IMG/VR virus record: IMGVR_UViG_3300037153_000006
Coordinates: 1-31,134 of that record
Source: a virus
Direction: 5' to 3' (one strand)
DNA: 31,134 nucleotides
The notes under the pieces are model-generated. The model did no database searches, was not told the DNA's origin, and saw only the letters and a list, made by a program, of their open reading frames with translations. Position 1 is the stretch's first letter, and every line of letters starts with the position of its first letter. Shown in pieces: positions 28,975 to 31,134 of this stretch. A program made the translations under genes and the position numbers.

Positions 28975-29228
28975 CAATCCAGATCCGCGAACAGCGGTAA
29001 ATCGCCTTCGTCGCGCGCCGCCGACAACAACGCTTGGATTTGTCCTTCGCGTTGTTCCTTCAATCGCGCCAATTTGTCTTTCGCGTCGGCGATGCGTTTG
29101 TCGATTTTCGCTAGGTTGGTTTCCATGTGTCGCATTTGATGAAATCGGCGCGCCGCCCGTTCTTCGGTAATGTTCGCCGGATCGTTGTTGGTTCCGTCGT
29201 CGCGCGGTTCGTCGTTCGGCGTTGCCAT
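28974..29228 (-). CDS. Small coiled-coil protein
   Basis: 84 residues from ATG 29228 (a second ATG three bases earlier is too close to the GGGGG). The middle is a long amphipathic helix (MRHMETNLAKIDKRIADAKDKLARLKEQREGQ split over ~35 residues) followed by an acidic end (DLPLFADLD). N-terminus is acidic, disordered. Coupled to the previous gene and HNH by TGATG overlaps. Function unknown. Confidence 0.7.
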   Translation of the reverse strand: MATPNDEPRDDGTNNDPANITEERAARRFHQMRHMETNLAKIDKRIADAKDKLARLKEQREGQIQALLSAARDEGDLPLFADLD

Positions 29229-29497
29229 CATTCCCCCTGTTCGTGTCGTTCCCGCCAGTTCGTTTCGGCGACCGTGCCAACCCGATCGCCTGGCGGCGCG
29301 ACGATCGGCAAACCCAATTGCACGGGCGGTAATGGAACGTCGATCGTCCCGCGTTCGGATTCGTAGTAGCGACACAACCAGGCGTCGTTCGCGAACAGCG
29401 TTCGTAACACTGCCTGCGCGCCCGCGTCGCGGTCGGGAAATTCGGCGAACACGGCGGCGGCGATCGCTTCGGCCAACTGCAACGTTGTCGTAATCAC
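29228..29497 (-). CDS. Hypothetical helical protein
   Basis: 89 residues from GTG 29497 in a GTGA overlap. 'LQLAEAIAAAVFAEF', 'AQAVLRTLFANDAWLCRYYES' are helices, followed by a Pro-rich strand part (IDVPLPPVQLGLPIVAPPGD). No motif recognised. It belongs to the tightly coupled early set from RusA to HNH. Confidence 0.65.
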   Translation of the reverse strand: MITTTLQLAEAIAAAVFAEFPDRDAGAQAVLRTLFANDAWLCRYYESERGTIDVPLPPVQLGLPIVAPPGDRVGTVAETNWRERHEQGE

Positions 29498-29751
29498 GTT
29501 CGTGTGTCCCGCGCCGCTTGAATCGCCTGGCGCCAACGATCGCCGCCCGCGTCGTCGAACAAATGCGGTTGTCGCGTCAGGTCGTCGAACGCGCGTTCGG
29601 TTGTCGGAAGTTTGTCCAGGTCGAACGATTCGGCGAACGCTTGTCGGGCGTCTTCGCCCGCGGCGCCGTGGAACAACCCGCCACACCAACACAAACATTT
29701 GGCGCGTTTCGCCGTGTGACAACGTTTCCCGCATACCCGCGTTTTTCCCAT
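29494..29751 (-). CDS. Cys-rich 'CGKRCH...CxCWCGG' zinc protein
   Basis: 85 residues, ATG 29751 after GGAG. Residues 7-25 hold five Cys and one His: VCGKRCHTAKRAKCLCWCGG, followed by LFHGAAGEDARQAF. I recall this compact motif from many phage and bacterial small proteins with unknown role. The rest is helical. It lies directly after RusA. Confidence 0.72.
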   Translation of the reverse strand: MGKTRVCGKRCHTAKRAKCLCWCGGLFHGAAGEDARQAFAESFDLDKLPTTERAFDDLTRQPHLFDDAGGDRWRQAIQAARDTRT

Positions 29752-29757
29752 CGGTTG

Positions 29758-30168
29758 TTACTCCAATTCGCGGACGATGATTTCCGCCCGCGGCGGCGAC
29801 CCGTACCGCTTGTACGCGTCGACGGTTACGACCTGCGAATCGTCGCGATAGACGACGCCCGTTAATCCGTCCAACACGCAACGGATTAATTTGTCTAAAT
29901 CCGGTTTTTTCGTCGGCAACCGCGCCGCCTTTCCAGGTTGTTGCAGGAAAAACCAAATCGACAAAGTAATCGGACCCGTCGACGGTTGTTCCGACGGCGC
30001 CGCCGCCTTCGCCGCCCAACCGATCGCGTCCTGCCAGGAACGCGACCGCGCGTTGTCCGACGTGATGTCGGCGACGAACTGTCCGTCGCGTCGGCGACGA
30101 ACAAACCCGCGGGTTGATCCCTTCGGTTCGGGTTTGCCTGCGACGGTAAAGGCGATCGCCCGCGTCAT
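29758..30168 (-). CDS. rusA: RusA-type Holliday junction resolvase
   Basis: 136 residues from ATG 30168. 'FTVAGKPEPKGSTRGF', then the hallmark 'KKPDLDKLIRCVLDGLTGVVYRDDSQV' with Asp90, Asp92, Asp100 and Asp109-Asp110, and 'RAEIIVRE'. RusA dimers cut four-way junctions left by recombination and replication, here together with RecT and exonuclease. Full family length. Its start is one base after the previous stop; no strong binding site, so it is likely translationally coupled. Confidence 0.95.
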   Translation of the reverse strand: MTRAIAFTVAGKPEPKGSTRGFVRRRRDGQFVADITSDNARSRSWQDAIGWAAKAAAPSEQPSTGPITLSIWFFLQQPGKAARLPTKKPDLDKLIRCVLDGLTGVVYRDDSQVVTVDAYKRYGSPPRAEIIVRELE

Positions 30169-30169
30169 A

Positions 30170-30481
30170 TCAACCAATCGATCGGATTCGCGCGCCCAAC
30201 GCCGCCAGGAACGCGACGGATTCCGCCTGCGAATACGGCGGCGGCGGTCGCGCGGCTGTCGTTGCAGGTCGCGACGTTCGCGGCGGGTCGCGTTTGACGA
30301 CGTGTTCGACCGCCCGCATTGCGGAATGAATCGCGTCGGGTCGTTCGGGATACGTCAAACCTAACGCGACGATTCGATCCTTGATTCGCTCCGACCATTC
30401 GACGTTGTCGAGCGTTGGATCCGCCTTCAGTGAATCGCGGGCGATCGCGTATAGCTGACGCCATCGAACCGGATGTCGCAT
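30170..30481 (-). CDS. Hypothetical protein after the iteron region
   Basis: 103 residues; ATG 30481 has AAAAGG about 9 bases upstream. Helical N-terminal part (WRQLYAIARDSLKADPTLDNVEWSERIKDRIVALGL) followed by Pro-rich C-terminal linker (TSRPATTAARPPPP) and a last helix (SQAESVAFLAALG). Placed between origin-like repeats and RusA, a replication role such as a helicase loader partner is possible but not seen in motifs. Confidence 0.7.
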   Translation of the reverse strand: MRHPVRWRQLYAIARDSLKADPTLDNVEWSERIKDRIVALGLTYPERPDAIHSAMRAVEHVVKRDPPRTSRPATTAARPPPPYSQAESVAFLAALGARIRSIG

Positions 30482-30739
30482 AACGGGACGCCTTTTTGTC
30501 TTTTTGGTTTTTTCTTCGGAAAATGCGGCGCGACGCGTTAGCGGCGCCAAACGTACGTAGATTTAGATCCTGTAGATCCTGAGTACGTACGACGGTGGTA
30601 CTAAGTACTAAGTACTCTTTTCTTAATGGTATATACGTTCGTATATACGTTCGTATCGGAAAAGGCGTACGGACGTATATTCGGACGTTGATACGAACGT
30701 TGATACGAACGTATATACGTTCGTATATTCGAACGTATG
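30482..30739. other. Putative replication origin region
   Basis: A 258-bp gap, clearly AT-richer than the rest, directly downstream of the DUF1376-type replication gene. It contains eight 10-bp iterons (30633-30736), tandem TAGATCCTG x2 (about 30563-30580), CTAAGTA x2 (30601-30614) and GTACGTAC motifs. Reading frames through the repeats are accidental. This plan (iterons, short tandem repeats, AT-rich zone next to an initiator) fits a theta origin. Confidence 0.7.
30633..30736. repeat. 12-bp-period iteron array
   Basis: Copies of ATACG(AA/TT)CGT start at 30633, 30645, then after a 22-bp step at 30667, 30679, 30691, 30703, 30715 and 30727. Within each set the period is exactly 12. The copies at 30691 and 30703 are identical (ATACGAACGT); those at 30633, 30645 and 30715 are ATACGTTCGT; the others carry one or two changes. 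Confidence 0.88.
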
Positions 30740-31090
30740 CTATTTCCATCGCGTTTCGATCGCCTTCCGCGCCTTCGCGGATCGTTCGTGCGCTTTTTGC
30801 CATTCGCGGAACAATCGCGGGTTAATAATCCCGTGTCCCTTTTCGACGAAACACGATTTAACGATTGGTCGCCCGACCGTTCGCCAACGTTTTTTTAGTC
30901 CCGACAAGAACGACAGTTCGTATTCGTCTTTAGTTAATATCCCGTTCGGCGCGTTCCATTGATGGATCAATAACGCCAGGTACGCGCCGCGTTGTTCGAC
31001 CGTGAATCCATTCACCTTCGCCGACGACAACCAGGCGTCGACGAAGAACGGGAAATACGGCAATCGGGCGTCGTTGTTGTTTGTGTTCAT
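30740..31090 (-). CDS. DUF1376 (YdaU-like) replication protein
   Basis: 116 residues from ATG 31090, overlapping the previous stop as ATGA. 'YFPFFVDAWLSSAKVNGFTVEQRGAYLALLIHQWNAPNGIL' is the DUF1376 signature, followed by a winged-helix-like region 'GIINPRLFREWQKAHERSAKARKAIETRWK'. Members are phage replication initiators or helicase-loader partners. It is short (often 200 or more residues with a C-terminal domain), so here the domain stands alone and the iterons lie directly behind it. Confidence 0.83.
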   Translation of the reverse strand: MNTNNNDARLPYFPFFVDAWLSSAKVNGFTVEQRGAYLALLIHQWNAPNGILTKDEYELSFLSGLKKRWRTVGRPIVKSCFVEKGHGIINPRLFREWQKAHERSAKARKAIETRWK

Positions 31091-31134
31091 ACGGCGCGTT
31101 CGACGATTGATTTTTGGTTGTTAAACAGGACGTC
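31087..31134 (-). CDS. 3' end of the gene cut by the window join
   Basis: Completes the minus-strand gene of 1-352 if the molecule is circular. Frame: ...CTG TTT AAC AAC CAA, ending in GTA TGA at 31087, with the ATG of the DUF1376-type gene overlapping the stop. Confidence 0.75.
   Translation of the reverse strand, partial: DVLFNNQKSIVERAV
31119..31134. repeat. Terminal overlap, right copy
   Basis: Identical to bases 1-16; see the left copy. Confidence 0.85.

Noticed and set aside
30633-30736. Possible CRISPR array
   Set aside because: Repeat units are 10 bp with 2-bp steps and no unique spacers; typical iterons instead.
30165-30803. Minus-strand ORF of 212 codons through the iterons
   Set aside because: The repeats keep several frames open on both strands; its second half is a shadow of the real gene at 30170-30481 and its start overlaps the DUF1376-type gene.
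1-31134. tRNA genes, diversity-generating retroelement, retron or insertion sequence
   Set aside because: I searched by eye for tRNA-like ends, reverse transcriptase motifs, template repeats and transposases and found none.

Overview
The window looks like one complete genome of a temperate, long-tailed phage with an HK97-type head, read out as a circle. The last 16 bases repeat the first 16, and a minus-strand gene that runs off the left edge is completed in frame at the right edge, where its stop overlaps the next start as ATGA. The unique circle would be 31,118 bp. The DNA is GC-rich, prefers NCG codons and GAA for Glu, and most genes carry strong AGGGGGA-type ribosome binding sites. No gene identifies the host; an environmental, high-GC bacterium is all I would infer.

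Layout. The control region is 4620-4748, between two divergent helix-turn-helix genes with back-to-back promoters. Leftward from it (minus strand) runs the early operon: Cro-like regulator, excisionase-like HTH protein, small membrane protein, a RecT-type annealing protein with an extra C-terminal domain, a PD-(D/E)XK exonuclease and several small genes. It continues across the join to a DUF1376-type replication gene, a 12-bp iteron array that is probably the replication origin, a RusA resolvase, an HNH protein, a beta-helix protein and three small genes ending at 26370. Rightward from it (plus strand) runs the lysogeny side: repressor, about ten small unrecognised genes in tightly coupled order, and a tyrosine integrase at 9388-10536. 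Behind the integrase lies a non-coding stretch with integrase arm-type repeats, which should hold attP.

The late operon is also leftward, from terminase small subunit (25558) to a holin-like gene (10952): TerS, zinc protein, TerL, ribbon-helix-helix protein, a fused protease-capsid gene, portal, a collagen-like/carbohydrate-binding protein, head-tail joining genes, tail tube, a tail chaperone made with a -1 frameshift, tape measure, tail hub, fibre, lipoprotein and holin-like gene. One lone plus-strand gene (25670-26092) separates early and late operons.

The most notable observations are: (1) a protease-capsid fusion whose long form starts at a weak GTG while the capsid part has its own strong internal ribosome binding site; (2) a 12-bp-period iteron array; (3) identical arm-type repeats in the end of the integrase gene, beyond it, and 0.4 kb upstream of it; (4) a small gene interrupted by one in-frame TGA with good coding sequence on both sides; (5) a RecT with a Pro-rich linker and an added C-terminal domain; (6) a probable collagen/carbohydrate-binding head protein; (7) no recognisable endolysin. 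The unannotated gene group between repressor and integrase is the best place to look for an undescribed function, but nothing in it can be named from sequence alone.
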